From the NCBI GenBank assembly GCA_020744425.1, contig JAGMUV010000005.1, positions 1,302,001-1,366,000 on the forward strand: DNA of 64,000 nt, given 5' to 3'. The translations under genes were made by a program, and so were the position numbers. This document shows, piece by piece, positions 1 through 11,203 of the stretch (positions are counted from its first letter, which is position 1; the number at the start of each line of letters is the position of its first letter). The stretch is from Dactylonectria macrodidyma (Eukaryota; Ascomycota; Sordariomycetes; Hypocreales; Nectriaceae). Below the pieces are notes generated by a model. The model was given only the letters and a program-made list of their open reading frames with translations, ran no database searches and was not told the DNA's origin.

Positions 1-592
1 GCGTATTCTCCTCCTTGAGAGGTCGAGCTAGATGGAGCTGAGGATTGAAGGTCGGCTTTGACCTGATAGTCTGCCATGAGATGATGGTCTGCCATGGGTT
101 GATGGCTTCCCTTCCACTTATGTTGTTGATTGATCTTGAAGAAGAGTTGGATGAGAACGCGTCGTATCCTAGTGTGGGTTGCGTTAGTGTTGGCCTGAGG
201 TGGGAAATATATATGTTCTCCTACCGCCGGGGCTCTTTCGAGTACTGTAGCTTGCCATGATTGGACGCTTCGGGGTCATCCGGCCAGTAGTATGCCCCCT
301 TGCCATCTTGGTCCAAGAATTGCGAGGCCATCTCCATCAGACCGTCCTGGTGAGGACGATACTTCCATCTGATGAGCTCCGAGCCAGGGATGCCTTGGCT
401 GGACTTGAAGTTGAATGCGTAAGATCGTGCAACATTGTAGAATAGAATGTCTCGTCGCTCGCGGGCATGTCCGTAGTCGAGCTCTTGCCGGAGCTCCTTG
501 ATACTGGGGATCTTGCTCACCTTCATTCTGGTGAATGAAAGATATCTCGAAGGGCCCGACTGACGAGAGCCGGTTGGTTCAGCTGGGCTCAT
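1..592 (-). CDS. Uncharacterised protein, partial (paralogue of the gene at 2489-4287)
   Basis: Exons 592-225 and 168 to beyond the left edge; the 56-nt intron (169-224) has GT/AG ends and interrupts a codon after its second base. I do not recognise the family. The visible part is a compact domain with the block FLDQDGKGAYYWPDDP followed by GKLQYS. The gene at 2489 has FLDQDGNGPLFWPDHP and GRLQYS at the matching place. After the intron this protein continues IRRVLIQLFFKI against IRSAVHKLFWRY in the other, with the same intron phase, which validates both models. The protein is cut by the window edge. The start could be the ATG at 592 or the one at 526. No signal peptide or membrane segment is visible. 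Function unknown. Confidence 0.6.
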
Positions 593-2382
593 ACTGTGTT
601 CTTCGATGTGGATCGGACAAGTATAGGAAGCAGTATGCGTGACTGACGATGCCGACGCAATGTGGACGCGGTTGAGTGCAATCGAAGTGGGAGCCAGGCT
701 ACTACCAAAGAACAGCGGATATCACCCACGAAACACAAGGGGGGAACAGGAAAGACCCTCAAAACAACTGCTTCAGATCGCGTTCAGTCTCAGCCAATTG
801 AAGTCCAACTGGTAGAAAACTCTGATGAGATTGGGGGCAATGGGCAATGTGGAAAAAAGGGGGTGTGTCGGAGGCCGCCTGCATGCAACGTCAGCGCCTC
901 AAGCTGAAAGCAAGGATTAGAGGATTTGAAAGTGAGGCGGACGGCGAGTTGTGGTGTAGATATGTACCTTAGTTTCCTGAATTCGGACAGCTAGTATAGG
1001 TAACGCAAAAAGACGTGCTGATGAGTGCTTCATGGCCGCATCACGATGTTTTTTGTCTTCTATCGCACCACCTCCAATCACTCACGATTTTTTTGATTTT
1101 TTTTTATGCTGATATCCTGAGTGAAGGCGTGTATTCTAATGTCCCTCTACCCATGTATGGCTGGCTGCTGCCTACAAGGCGTTTTGGTTCGCCAGCGTTC
1201 GAGTTGCTCGACCAACAGCTTCCCTTTTGGGTGAGGGCACGCCCTGCCAACGGCGAGTCAGCCCTCCATCCACACGAAACCGGCTCTCCCACCGCAACTT
1301 GATCTCCAGGATAACCGTGCACTCGCTCGATCACTATCCTTCGGCTTCCAGGAAAATGAGTGCTGATGCTGACATAGTCAAGGGTTGGGTTACGTTGTTC
1401 GGTCTCGCCGCGGCCAAGGGAGGCTGAATCCACTGGACCAGACCAATTTGCTCCCTGACTATGTGCCAGCTTTCCACCTTCGCACCATTTCAGCATAGAC
1501 ATTACGCCTGTTCAGCTACGGGCTCGTGGCTCTTTTCGCTGCAGAGACGTGGTTGCTCTGTTGGCTCAGCGCCGAAGTGGTGGGTAGTAATGGACACAAC
1601 CCCAGGAAGAAACAACCCAAGAAACCAGATTGAAACCCGTGCCACCAAGTCAATAACTATTTTCAGCCTGCCGTGGCAGGGATAGACACGAAAAAGCCTG
1701 GCGCTATGCTCCTTCATCTCCACGCCGCCTCAACAGAACGCAGCAAGTTGGCTGCAGTCCTGTCTGTGCTGGCCCCCTCCTTAACCCATTTTTCGTCCAG
1801 GAAACAAGAAACAAAAGCAAATAGTTTTCTCGCCGGTCAAGCGTAGTTTCCTCTCTGTGTGCGTGTATCTCAGCGACTCCCGAAATAGACATTCAGTTCT
1901 ATCAACTTCTCTTAGTGTCGGTGGTTGGCCCCATTCCGCGGCCCGCCTGGGGGCATCACGCAAATCGCTGCGCCACCCAGCAAAGAAGGAGCAAAGTAGC
2001 ATCATCTAGAAAACGATCTCAGGTCTATTGCTGTTCATCCCAAGTTTACTCGGAAAGAGTGCGGTCTTTTTTGCGGTCTCCGCAGCGTCTCGATATAATC
2101 ATCCCCTGCCGTGCCCACATACACATTTGTCTACCAATAACTCCCTCCTGGACAGCCAGGTGTGAGCTCAGAGTCGGTCATAGAAGGCTCACAAGGTATT
2201 CCTTTCGTTTCTTCACATTTGATTGTCATCTTGGCTCGCCTTATCACAATATTGACCATTACTCACCACAACGCCCGCACACTCACCCTCATCCTGGGCC
2301 CCCCGACACACACCCCCTTTTACTGTTTGCCTTGTCATACACTTGCCAAAGCATTTCGAGTGTGGTTTGCCCGCGTGTAAAG
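593..2382. other. Intergenic region between divergent paralogues
   Basis: No convincing gene. Short open frames on both strands overlap each other and lack recognisable protein features. The stretch 1900-2350 is pyrimidine-rich on the plus strand, as expected for a fungal promoter and leader. It serves as the shared upstream region of the two divergent paralogues. Confidence 0.5.
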
Positions 2383-2390
2383 TATAAATA
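2383..2390 (+). promoter_or_regulatory. TATA-like box upstream of the 2489 gene
   Basis: TATAAATA lies 99 nt upstream of the ATG at 2489 and just after a pyrimidine-rich tract. Spacing is plausible for a core promoter; no other support. Confidence 0.4.
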
Positions 2391-2488
2391 GGCCACTTGA
2401 TGCCTCATTTGTACTTCTTGCATTGTCCCGTTCCCCATGCCAGCCTGGCTCATCGGATCACATCCCATCGCCTCCACACATCTGGATC

Positions 2489-4287
2489 ATGGAACCTCAC
2501 TCTCCAGGCATGGTTCAGGACGATACGTTTACTTCGATAGGCCGTGACATTCCAAATGTCACTAAATTATGCGAAGAGCTGGGCTATGAACCTCGCCGCA
2601 GTCCTCTCAAAACCGCAATGGACCGTTATATTTACGAATTTACTACTGACCGAGGCGAAAAAGGAGAAAGCTTCACCAGGCGGAAAGAACCCCTTCACGA
2701 GGCAGGCATTCGTAGCCTAACTGAGAAATTCCTGGATCAGGATGGCAATGGTCCCCTTTTTTGGCCTGATCACCCTGCATTCCCTTGGTCTGGCAGGCTT
2801 CAGTACTCCACACATCGTGATCAGTACGTCCCTTCGGTACCTTAATTGTTCGCCTATAGGTTCTCTAATGTTTTTTTGCTCACAGGATACGAAGCGCCGT
2901 CCATAAGCTATTCTGGAGATACATTGTACAGAACAAGCAGAACAATCAGAAGCGGGACAATCAGAAGCAGAATAAGAAGAAGCAGAAGAAGCAGGAGCAC
3001 AGAGTTCCCCGAGACAAAAATGCTCCAAAACCTCGTCGACGAGTTGCCGCCCAGAAAGGCGTTGCAACTCATCAAGTCCAGAGCCGCGAGAACTCCGTGG
3101 GTTTCGAACAGCCACCACATGCGAGTGCGGTATCCGTGCCCATTGTTCCTGAAACTAATGAATCGTTCGTTCAAGTCCCCTGAAATCAAGCCGTGAACAC
3201 TTATTAACTACTTATTAGGGCCGAAATTCCCTCGCCCGCTATCACCCCACGACCTGCCTCTCCCCTGTTCCCCAAATACATCGAAGAATCGGTCGGCGAT
3301 TGCAATATACAAGACGCGCGAGGAGAATCCCACGCAACGGGGGAACTACTGAGCCAACCAGTCGTGCCCATGGCACCCATGACAGACGGTCTAGACGATG
3401 GACCTTCGAGACAAAATGAAACCACCACTGCTGGACAAGTGAGCCTCGCTATTGAAATGTTTACGTTTATTCAGAGCCATGTTAATGAGTCGTAGAGTCA
3501 GCAGAAAGGCAAAAATCCAGCCACACATCTCGACCTAGGCCAAGATACTCGCCCGGTCAAGCGGAAAAGACACAAGCACAACAGTGCTGTCAATCCTCAT
3601 GGAAACAGCGCCGGTGCTTTCGCACGTAATAGTTGTGCTAATTCCGTGGCTGGTCCATCTCACTCCCCTTCCCGATCTCGGAAACCACCAAGCCGTTACG
3701 GTGACTACATTTCTTTTGGAGACGATGCCCCCCAATTGATGGACTCTCCCGTGCCTTCGGGCACAGATGATGAACTTGAGCATGTCAATCTCGAAGACAC
3801 AAACCAAGGGACCAGAGCACAGTCTCGCGTCCTGACTCCTCAGCATGCTCCTGAGCCTGCTCCTGAGGATGCGCCCGAGAATACTCCCAGAGCTGCCCTT
3901 GAAGGCGCATCCAATCATGGAGTTGATCGCAATAGCCAGCGACCCACGGAAGAAGTAGCAGAGAATATGCCGCTTCCATCTGTGAATCTCAATTACGACA
4001 TACAAGTTTCAAAGACAAAATTCGTGTCGTTCTTCCCACGGAGTCCCTTTTCTGAGCTATCGCTACAGGAGCTCATGAACCATCTGCCTCAGGGGGGAGA
4101 TTTCTCATGCTTTACGATGAATTTGAAAATTGGAGAAATCGAGTACCACCATGAACGTAACATTGGTGAAGAAGCATCCTTTCGACAGATGAAAATCAGG
4201 TTCCAAAAGCGGATCGAAACCGCGCGATTGCACAGCCGGGGACAGACTTCCTTGTTTGTGGAGATACTTGTTGTGCCGATGAGTTAA
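2489..4287 (+). CDS. Uncharacterised 541-residue protein with basic and acidic low-complexity regions
   Basis: Exons 2489-2823, 2886-3164, 3219-3438 and 3496-4287 give 542 codons including the stop. The third intron carries an in-frame TAG at its acceptor, so it must be removed. Residues about 20-120 form the domain shared with the divergent gene at the left edge (FLDQDG-x3-FWPDHP, then GRLQYS). The second exon adds a K/Q/N-rich stretch and an arginine-rich patch. The fourth exon has RPVKRKRHKH, a likely nuclear localisation signal, then a proline/glutamate-rich region. It ends with a better-ordered segment of about 90 residues starting near FVSFFPRSPF. The GTTCGT donor of intron 2 is non-consensus and the least certain part. 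Nuclear location is inferred only; molecular role unknown. Confidence 0.6.
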
Positions 4288-5565
4288 ATGTATTCTTCCA
4301 CGGATATTGTTTTTCCTTTTTCCTTCTTTTCTATCCGTGTGGCTTTTTAAGCAGCAAAAGACAACAAGAGATGATACGTATTGGTAAAGCACTTGGTCTG
4401 TGTTATATTATCTGGTTCCTGAAGCAAACAAGTTATGGTTTTTTTAATAACGAAAACGATGGTCAGTACTATCTGCTCTTTGATATTAGTTTTTTAATTA
4501 GATAGAATATTTAAAATTTGAAAATATAATTAATAAGGTATTTTTCTTTCAATAACTTATGCCACTTTCGCTATTTATAAGCAATCTACTTAGACAATAA
4601 GCACTAAGTTATATATAATAGCCAGTAATTAGTAAATTGTTTTAGCTCACGCTACCCTAGACATATGCTCTCCAAGCTGTAGCAAAAAGAAACCCACATT
4701 ACGCAGATAACACATACAGGCCGAGAGCCTCTTTAGGTTCTAGTGACTGCTAAGCTGGTTAGCATGTGCAGAAAACTAGTTCACAAGGCCCAAGGTAGGC
4801 TTATTCTATCAAAGGATACTGTTGAGCCTCTCACATCGCTCTTCCTTCCCTTCTACCCGGGCCTATGCATTCGTTGCGCACGAACATACTCCTCATCACT
4901 TGGCTCATTTCCCTTCTCAGCTGTCGCAGCAGCTTTTGTCTTTAAGCGCACCTGGCGGCCGTACCTTTAATCAGGCAGACACGCATCGTATTTCCCTTCG
5001 TCAGCTTTCCTCAGTTGTTGCGACACTTTCGCAATCCTCCGCCTCTTTTCCGCTACGACTACGACCGTTATCTTTCTCCCAGTGCAGCTCCCGCCCACAA
5101 TAGTTTTTATCAATCGCGCTCACTCTAAGCTGTTTGAGGGGCAGAGTGCTTTGTTCCCATCTTTGAGATGAGCACCACGTCATCATCGCTCGATTCATAT
5201 TCGACTCCTGAACCAACTGAAATACAGCGACAAGTGGATGTAATGTATAGGGCGGCTACCTGCCCAATACGCTTAACTGGCCAAGACTCATCGATAAGAT
5301 GATTTACTACTGTCGCGATATGAGCCATTTTGTGATTAATTGAGTTGTCGAGCAGGACTAGCAGCACCTTCGCTTTGAGACAACTCTTCTGCATTCTCAT
5401 CGCTCACGACGACAATCTAATGCCCTCCACTGCATTTCACGCACTTAGCATAAACGAAGACACACTTCTCATGAAAGTAAGTTGATTGTAATATAAATTG
5501 CGCCCCGTTCACGTAAATGATGTACCTATCCTACTAAAACATGACACCCGCCCATTCAGAAAACC
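4288..5565. other. Intergenic region with an AT-rich island
   Basis: No gene recognised. Positions about 4420-4660 are strikingly AT-rich and TpA-rich compared with everything around them (runs such as TTTTTTAATTAG and ATATAATTAATAAGG). The remainder to 5565 holds only short overlapping frames. The AT-rich piece may be an eroded repeat; see findings. Confidence 0.5.
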
Positions 5566-6189
5566 CTACGCAGCAAACATGCTGCACAACTCCCAGTCTC
5601 CGCTCGCAACCTGTCGCCAAGAACTCGATACAGTCGCCTCGACAGTCTGCATGCTCATTTTGCCTCTTCCCTTGTCGATTTGTCGGAACAAGGTGACGCG
5701 GTATGCTAGTGCAACGCCCATCAGGTCAATTTCGACAATCTGGGGATCGTGCATCTTGTAGGCGAGCCACTCGTTGCAATGCTTGAGTTCATCTTCCAGC
5801 GGCGGGTCCGAATCTTTGGACCGCACCTTGGGGTCATCGAAGAGGAAGCGGTTCGACATAATACCATCCTTGGCGATGTATTTGAGAGCGCTCTTGGGCT
5901 TGTCGCAGAGAGCGCGCCAAAGCAACGTCTCCATCTCTCTGGCGGCGGCATGGTTGCGGCCCTTGATTGTGTTGAGAGGGGGTTCTTCGCCATCGTCACT
6001 CTCCTCATCATCGTGTTTTGGAGCTCCCTTGTTGGTAAAGAAGTCGGACTTCAGTCCAGGTACCAGGTCCGCCTTGCCGCGAGTCGCAAGTTGCATGTTA
6101 CCGTTACCGTTCCGCTCGCCAGATTGACTGCGTGGGGCATTAAGACCGTGCGGAGACGGGTCGGTGGTAAGCCCGAGCATGGAAGGCAT
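5566..6189 (-). CDS. NTF2-like fold (SnoaL/DUF4440-type) protein
   Basis: Single-exon gene of 207 residues. The first 75 residues are polar and disordered, with an acidic patch (DDEESDDGEE). Residues about 85-205 look like a small cone-shaped NTF2-like domain: a helix near the start (EMETLLWRALCDKP), then DGIMSNR, then strands ending in YRVTLFR and SSSWRQVASGDWELCSMF. The closing Trp-rich strand pair is typical of SnoaL/DUF4440 and CaMKII-association-type folds. No catalytic role can be assigned. It starts 710 nt upstream of ROK1 on the opposite strand, so the two share a promoter region. The fold assignment is inference from sequence pattern. Confidence 0.65.
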   Translation of the reverse strand: MPSMLGLTTDPSPHGLNAPRSQSGERNGNGNMQLATRGKADLVPGLKSDFFTNKGAPKHDDEESDDGEEPPLNTIKGRNHAAAREMETLLWRALCDKPKSALKYIAKDGIMSNRFLFDDPKVRSKDSDPPLEDELKHCNEWLAYKMHDPQIVEIDLMGVALAYRVTLFRQIDKGRGKMSMQTVEATVSSSWRQVASGDWELCSMFAA

Positions 6190-6898
6190 GGTGATGGTTT
6201 TGGTTCGGGTTTCCAGGAAGTGGTGATGATTTTCGTTGGTGGTGAGAGTTGTAGTGTTGCAGTGATTTCAGGGGAAGAAAATCAACCATAAATGGGATAA
6301 GTAATATGACAGGGACGAGCCTTTAAAATAAAACAGAAGAGAACAACTCACGCGCAAGATTTCATTGAAAGGCTATGATGCTGATGCCAGAAATCCTGAT
6401 TGTTGGATATCTGGGATGGTGTCGTGACGTCAGTCTGTACTCCGCCGTTCGTGTGGGATGGGGATGACGACGATCGACATGATCATTTAGGTCCTTGCAC
6501 ATCCTCGAAACATGATCCATGATTGGTTAGAGTAGGCTGCAGGAATCTACAAATGGAGGTACAACGGGTTTCTACAATTGTTCCTAACAGTCAATTTCGT
6601 TAGTGATGTTGCGATGCCGTTATTCATGGCTTCTTGGAGTCGTGACCGTTTTAGGGGTTGTAGAGCTATCGTCGCCCACTAGGAGTCCGCTACCCGCTAT
6701 CAGTTAGCGATCTCTCCCCCCACACCCCACTACCCGGTGTCGTTGCACACTTTTCGACGCCAGACAGCTTTGTCGGCAAGCGTCTCCACCAAAATTTCTG
6801 TCGCGAGAGACTCGAGCAACTTTTTTCACATCGCTTCATCAACCATTCTCAGTCCCCAGCGCAGGCTCACGACCACTCGTCTCAGCGCCGTGATCGCA
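6190..6898. promoter_or_regulatory. Divergent promoter region between the NTF2-like gene and ROK1
   Basis: 710 nt separate the two start codons. The ROK1 side is pyrimidine-rich (around 6710-6740). No specific factor site could be assigned. An open frame runs upstream from the ROK1 ATG to 6737 without an ATG, so it is probably leader. Confidence 0.45.
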
Positions 6899-8983
6899 AT
6901 GGACATTCTCAAGGTACTCTCAAGAGGTACCAAAAAGTCCGGCAAGGGGACCCAGGCCGGGAACGCTGGCACCACGAAACTGCCCTCGGCCGGAACAAGC
7001 ACAAACCCTCAACTCTTCCACGACGAAGTCCGCGGCCAGAAGAGAAAGCGCACCCGTGATGAGCCCAAAGCTCAGGCTCCTGTCGAATTGCCCGAGGTCG
7101 ACTTCTTTGCGCCGAAGCCAGAGGCTCCCCCCAAGACGCTCCGCGACCAGAACAAGCGAGCTCAAAGTCCGCTGCGAACGGCCCCTAAGCTGCTGAACGA
7201 AGACGAATGCCGTCAGCTCCTACGCTCGCATCGACTTAAGATCACTCTGCTTTCCAAGCCCGAAGACCAGTCGAGGGTGAAGAAGCCGAAGAAGAAAAAG
7301 AAGACACAGGCTGTGGTGGAGCCCGCAAAGGATGTCAAGAAGCAATTGTTTCCTCAGCCGTTGAACTCGTTCGGCGAGCTTCGCAGTGCCTATGGGATCT
7401 CTCGCCAAGTAGCTGAGAACCTCGTCACTCAGAGCTACCGCGTACCAACTGAGGTCCAGATGGGCAGCTTGCCGCTCCTTTTGCGGCCGGAAGTTGCATT
7501 GAACGATGAGAGCGGCTTGGACGGAGGAGTCGACTTCCTTGCGGTTGCGCCGACGGGAAGTGGCAAGACCATCAGCTTTCTCATCCCTGCTATCAACAAC
7601 ATCATGCGCAGGCGTGAGGGCGAGAACTTGGACAACATTCACGAACTCGAGGCAATCGTCGTGGCACCTACCCGGGAGCTTGTCCACCAGATCGCCAACG
7701 AGGGCAAGAAGATTGCAGAAGGAACAGGACTCAAGATTGTCGCTATGAAGAAGGGCATGAATATCTCGGCTGAACAGCAAGAGGTGACTGAGGAGAGTTC
7801 TGAGGACGAAAACGGTGACGCCTCTGAGTCTGAAGACGAGCAACAAGCCGACGAGAAAAAGCCAAAGTCTGTTATCAAAGCTGATATTCTCATCACAACG
7901 CCTCTCCTGTTGCTCAACTTCCTCACTTCTGGGCCAGCGAGCGTGCAAAAAGTGCTGCCAGCTGTTCGTGACCTAATACTCGACGAGGCTGACGTCTTGC
8001 TCGACCCTCTCTTCCGAGACCAGATGTTGGGCGTCTGGACGGCATGCATCAACCCCGACTTGCGGCTTTCTTTCTGGTCAGCGACGATGGGATCCAACAT
8101 CGAGACGATTGTCACAGAGAAGTTGGCTTCGCGAGCCCAGTCCTTAGACATTACCCCGAAACCGTTGATCCGTTTAGTCGTGGGCTTGAAGGATACTGCG
8201 GTGCCAAACATCACCCACAAGCTCATCTACACGGGATCAGAGCAAGGAAAATTGCTCGGACTACGGCAGCTATTGCATCCGACATCAAGCGACGACTCAG
8301 GCCCACCGCTACGGCCCCCTTTCCTCGTCTTTACTCAGACCATTGATCGAGCTACTGCTCTCAACGAAGAGCTCAAGTATGATATCCCCCTGGAGGCTGG
8401 CGGATCAACGAGGATCGCCGCGCTCCACAGCGGTTTGCCAGATTCAGGCCGTGCGACGATCATGCGCAAGTTTCGCGCTGGAGAAATTTGGGTGTTGATC
8501 ACCACGGACGTGCTGGCTCGTGGCGTGGACTTTGCTGGCGTCAACGGAGTGGTCAATTATGATGTGCCCGGCTCTAGTGCCGCATACGTTCATCGGGCTG
8601 GTCGAACTGGCCGTGCTGGCCGTGAGGGTGGCATTGCGGTGACTTTCTACACGAAGGAGGACATCCCATTTGTCAAGACAGTCGCCAACGTTATTGCGGC
8701 TAGTGAGAAGCAGGCCGGCAAGACGGGAGAGAATACCAGCGTCAAGAAGTGGCTTTTGGATGCATTGCCCAACGTGGCCAAGGCGGATAGGAAGAAGCTC
8801 AAGGAACGCGGAGTGGAGGCTCGCCGTAGCGGCACCAAGGCCAAGATTACGTCTAAGAGTGGCTACGAGAGACGTAAGGAGAACAACCGGCTGGGGGCTA
8901 TCGAGAGTAGCAAGAAGAGGAAGACACAGCAGAACGACGACGACGACAGCGGCGACGATGAGGAGTGGGCGGGATTAGATTGA
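6899..8983 (+). CDS. ROK1: ATP-dependent RNA helicase ROK1 (DEAD-box)
   Basis: 694 residues, no intron. It contains the full DEAD-box core: Walker A APTGSGKT (217-224), PTREL, DEAD (362-365), SAT in WSATMG, ARGVDF, and motif VI HRAGRTGR beginning near residue 565. The family unwinds RNA and acts in the nucleolus in 18S rRNA maturation. The N-terminus MDILKVLSRGTKK is characteristic of the Rok1 group and fixes the start at 6899 although the frame is open further upstream. A Lys-rich stretch precedes the core. A Ser/Glu/Asp-rich insertion sits between the PTREL block and the DEAD motif. The C-terminal tail is basic with a final acidic run. Family assignment is strong from motifs; the orthologue name rests on the N-terminus. 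Confidence 0.9.
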   Translation: MDILKVLSRGTKKSGKGTQAGNAGTTKLPSAGTSTNPQLFHDEVRGQKRKRTRDEPKAQAPVELPEVDFFAPKPEAPPKTLRDQNKRAQSPLRTAPKLLNEDECRQLLRSHRLKITLLSKPEDQSRVKKPKKKKKTQAVVEPAKDVKKQLFPQPLNSFGELRSAYGISRQVAENLVTQSYRVPTEVQMGSLPLLLRPEVALNDESGLDGGVDFLAVAPTGSGKTISFLIPAINNIMRRREGENLDNIHELEAIVVAPTRELVHQIANEGKKIAEGTGLKIVAMKKGMNISAEQQEVTEESSEDENGDASESEDEQQADEKKPKSVIKADILITTPLLLLNFLTSGPASVQKVLPAVRDLILDEADVLLDPLFRDQMLGVWTACINPDLRLSFWSATMGSNIETIVTEKLASRAQSLDITPKPLIRLVVGLKDTAVPNITHKLIYTGSEQGKLLGLRQLLHPTSSDDSGPPLRPPFLVFTQTIDRATALNEELKYDIPLEAGGSTRIAALHSGLPDSGRATIMRKFRAGEIWVLITTDVLARGVDFAGVNGVVNYDVPGSSAAYVHRAGRTGRAGREGGIAVTFYTKEDIPFVKTVANVIAASEKQAGKTGENTSVKKWLLDALPNVAKADRKKLKERGVEARRSGTKAKITSKSGYERRKENNRLGAIESSKKRKTQQNDDDDSGDDEEWAGLD

Positions 8984-11203
8984 GAGGCAAGTGATCCGAG
9001 GATAGAACGGAGAGACTATTACATTAGACGCAGGAAGGGAGGGAGGATGGCTTACCATTCAACCCGCCCTTGCGACCTATCATCACCTGAAAAGTTTTGA
9101 AGGGCATTTTTGCCCTAGTCAATCAGAAGAATTGACACATTTTGCCCAAACGCGGCAGACGACTACGAACTGAAATGACTCGCTACCTACTTGGCAAACC
9201 AATTTCATGCGTGCACCGACAGACCTTGGCGCAATATCAACTTGATGAATGAAGTCTTGGGTGATATTACCCATCGCTGTCATCCAATGCTTGGGCTTGA
9301 GCATGAGTGGTTATCAGGGGAAATTGCCAGCGCATCACAACTGCATCTACTCTGTACCCTTGCTCAAACTAGCTCAACATACGCTTCACGCCTCGGTGAG
9401 CTCACTCACCTGCACAAGCAAGCAAAGTAAGCTGCTTGCTTGGCTCTTATTGACTCTGCTTGGCTTCTTGACAGTCTTTCTTGGCCGACCTGGCCGTTCT
9501 CTTGGCCGACCTGACCCCGCCAACTAGCCTGAAGAGTTGTCTATGCGACCCCTGCTCATTTCCGGGCGCGGGCGAATCACACCATTCATCACGGGCCGTC
9601 TCTCAAGTCTCAACTGCCCAAAGCGCTAGGATGGCTGGGAGCAGTCATGTTACCGAGCAGACTTGCATTTGGGTGAGAAAGTGACAAAGAAAAAGCGCGC
9701 TTTTGACTCAAAAAGACTCAACAGTTGATGAGGGGGTTGGAACATGGAGGGACCGGACCAGCCTCGACAAGATATTTGTTCGAGCTAACGATGAGCTGAA
9801 ATGCGGCATCTAGAGATGATGCCCCAAAGAGATGCCCTAAGACGGAGGTTAGAAAGAAATGGCCCGAGGCCTTTCTTCTTGTGCAGGAACAAGGGCCCTT
9901 TTGTTGACTGACGGCTTATTATTAGTACCTGACGATCCTGATTATCCGTATTCTCCTCCAAAGGAACACAATGGTGGCTCAGCCCGGCCTGACTTTCCGA
10001 ATGGATGTCATTGTGCCAATTGGGGTCCCTTCTAGCGGCTAGAGTTATTGACCGCGTTTCCGATTTACAGGGTGCCTCATCCTTTCATCCTTTGTCGGCA
10101 CACAGATCCCGTACGTGGTATGCATGGCACACACATACACACATGTGGTACTTGCGAATGGCCTCTCATCATCTGACGGGTCGACTCGGGATGGACTGGC
10201 GGCAGATGGTCCAGCGCAAATTGGACACATCAGAGAAGAGATTTGGTATGTGTACCAAACCTCTTGGCTAGAAACACCAAGGCCGAGCCAGTGAGACTGC
10301 GCCTTCGCGCCAGTGTGTGGCTAGTCGACTAAAAGCCCATGGTCAGCACTGATCAGCTCTGCGAAAGCCCTGATCCTGTTGGGCTCCTTCGAGGGCAAAG
10401 GGCTTCCTTCAGCCCCAGGTTAGTGCTGGCGTCTGTGTCTCTCCACCACGGGCACTGCTAACCAACCTATCCACACACACGCCTCTATCAACCAATCCCT
10501 TGTAGGCACGCATGTCCGTCTCTGCTTTAAGGTTAAAGCAACAAGGGCTTGTCATTGGTGTGTTGGCCCAATATCATGTCCTGAAACACGCGCTTTTCCC
10601 ACTCTGCCTTAACCGCCAGGGTTGCGGCATCGTCATCCCTGGTCATCCGCCAGGAACAATGCTGAGATCTCCCGCTTATGCCCATCTCAGCCTGGCACCG
10701 CAAAGCTTGGCAGCGCCGGCGGTTCAAGCCGTTTGGTCTTTGGTCTTCTCGTCTGGCTCTTTTCCAGGGCTTCTTTCCCAGGGGGCCATGACATGGCTGG
10801 CGAGTAAGGGTCGTGGGCCGAGAAATTTTGCCCAGCCCTCTCGTGCGTGCCTTAATTAATCACTCTCCCATGCGCTGTCATCAAGAAGGGGGTTCCCCAG
10901 ACTCTCTTGTTTCTTCAGCAGACGGAGATTTCCAGTTTTGCATTTTCAGTCCTTCGAAACATATTCAGTCGCCAGTTTCGACTCTGTCCACTCCTTTGTT
11001 CGCTTTTGCTCTTTGACGATCGACTGGATTCGCTCGTTCACTTCCATTGTCTATTGCTCAAAGTCCTTACTCGCACATACGCACACACACATACACCACC
11101 CACACCTGTCGTTAAAGACGTACCATATTCTCACAAGGAGAAATTCATAAAAAGGACTTTTACGGATCAACCGGATTTCAGTCTATAACGACAACAAGAA
11201 ATC
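8984..11203. other. Intergenic region (2.2 kb) upstream of the TOS1-like gene
   Basis: No gene recognised on either strand. A small direct repeat of TTGGCCGACCTG occurs twice within 9480-9520. The last 300 nt are pyrimidine-rich with CA dinucleotide runs near 11080, and look like promoter and 5' leader of the TOS1-like gene. Confidence 0.5.

Noticed and set aside
1104..1502. 132-codon minus-strand frame between the left paralogues
   Set aside because: No domain, overlaps other frames on the plus strand, and lies in a presumed promoter region.
7220..7948. 242-codon frame antisense to ROK1
   Set aside because: It lies wholly within the ROK1 coding region on the opposite strand and mirrors its codon bias.
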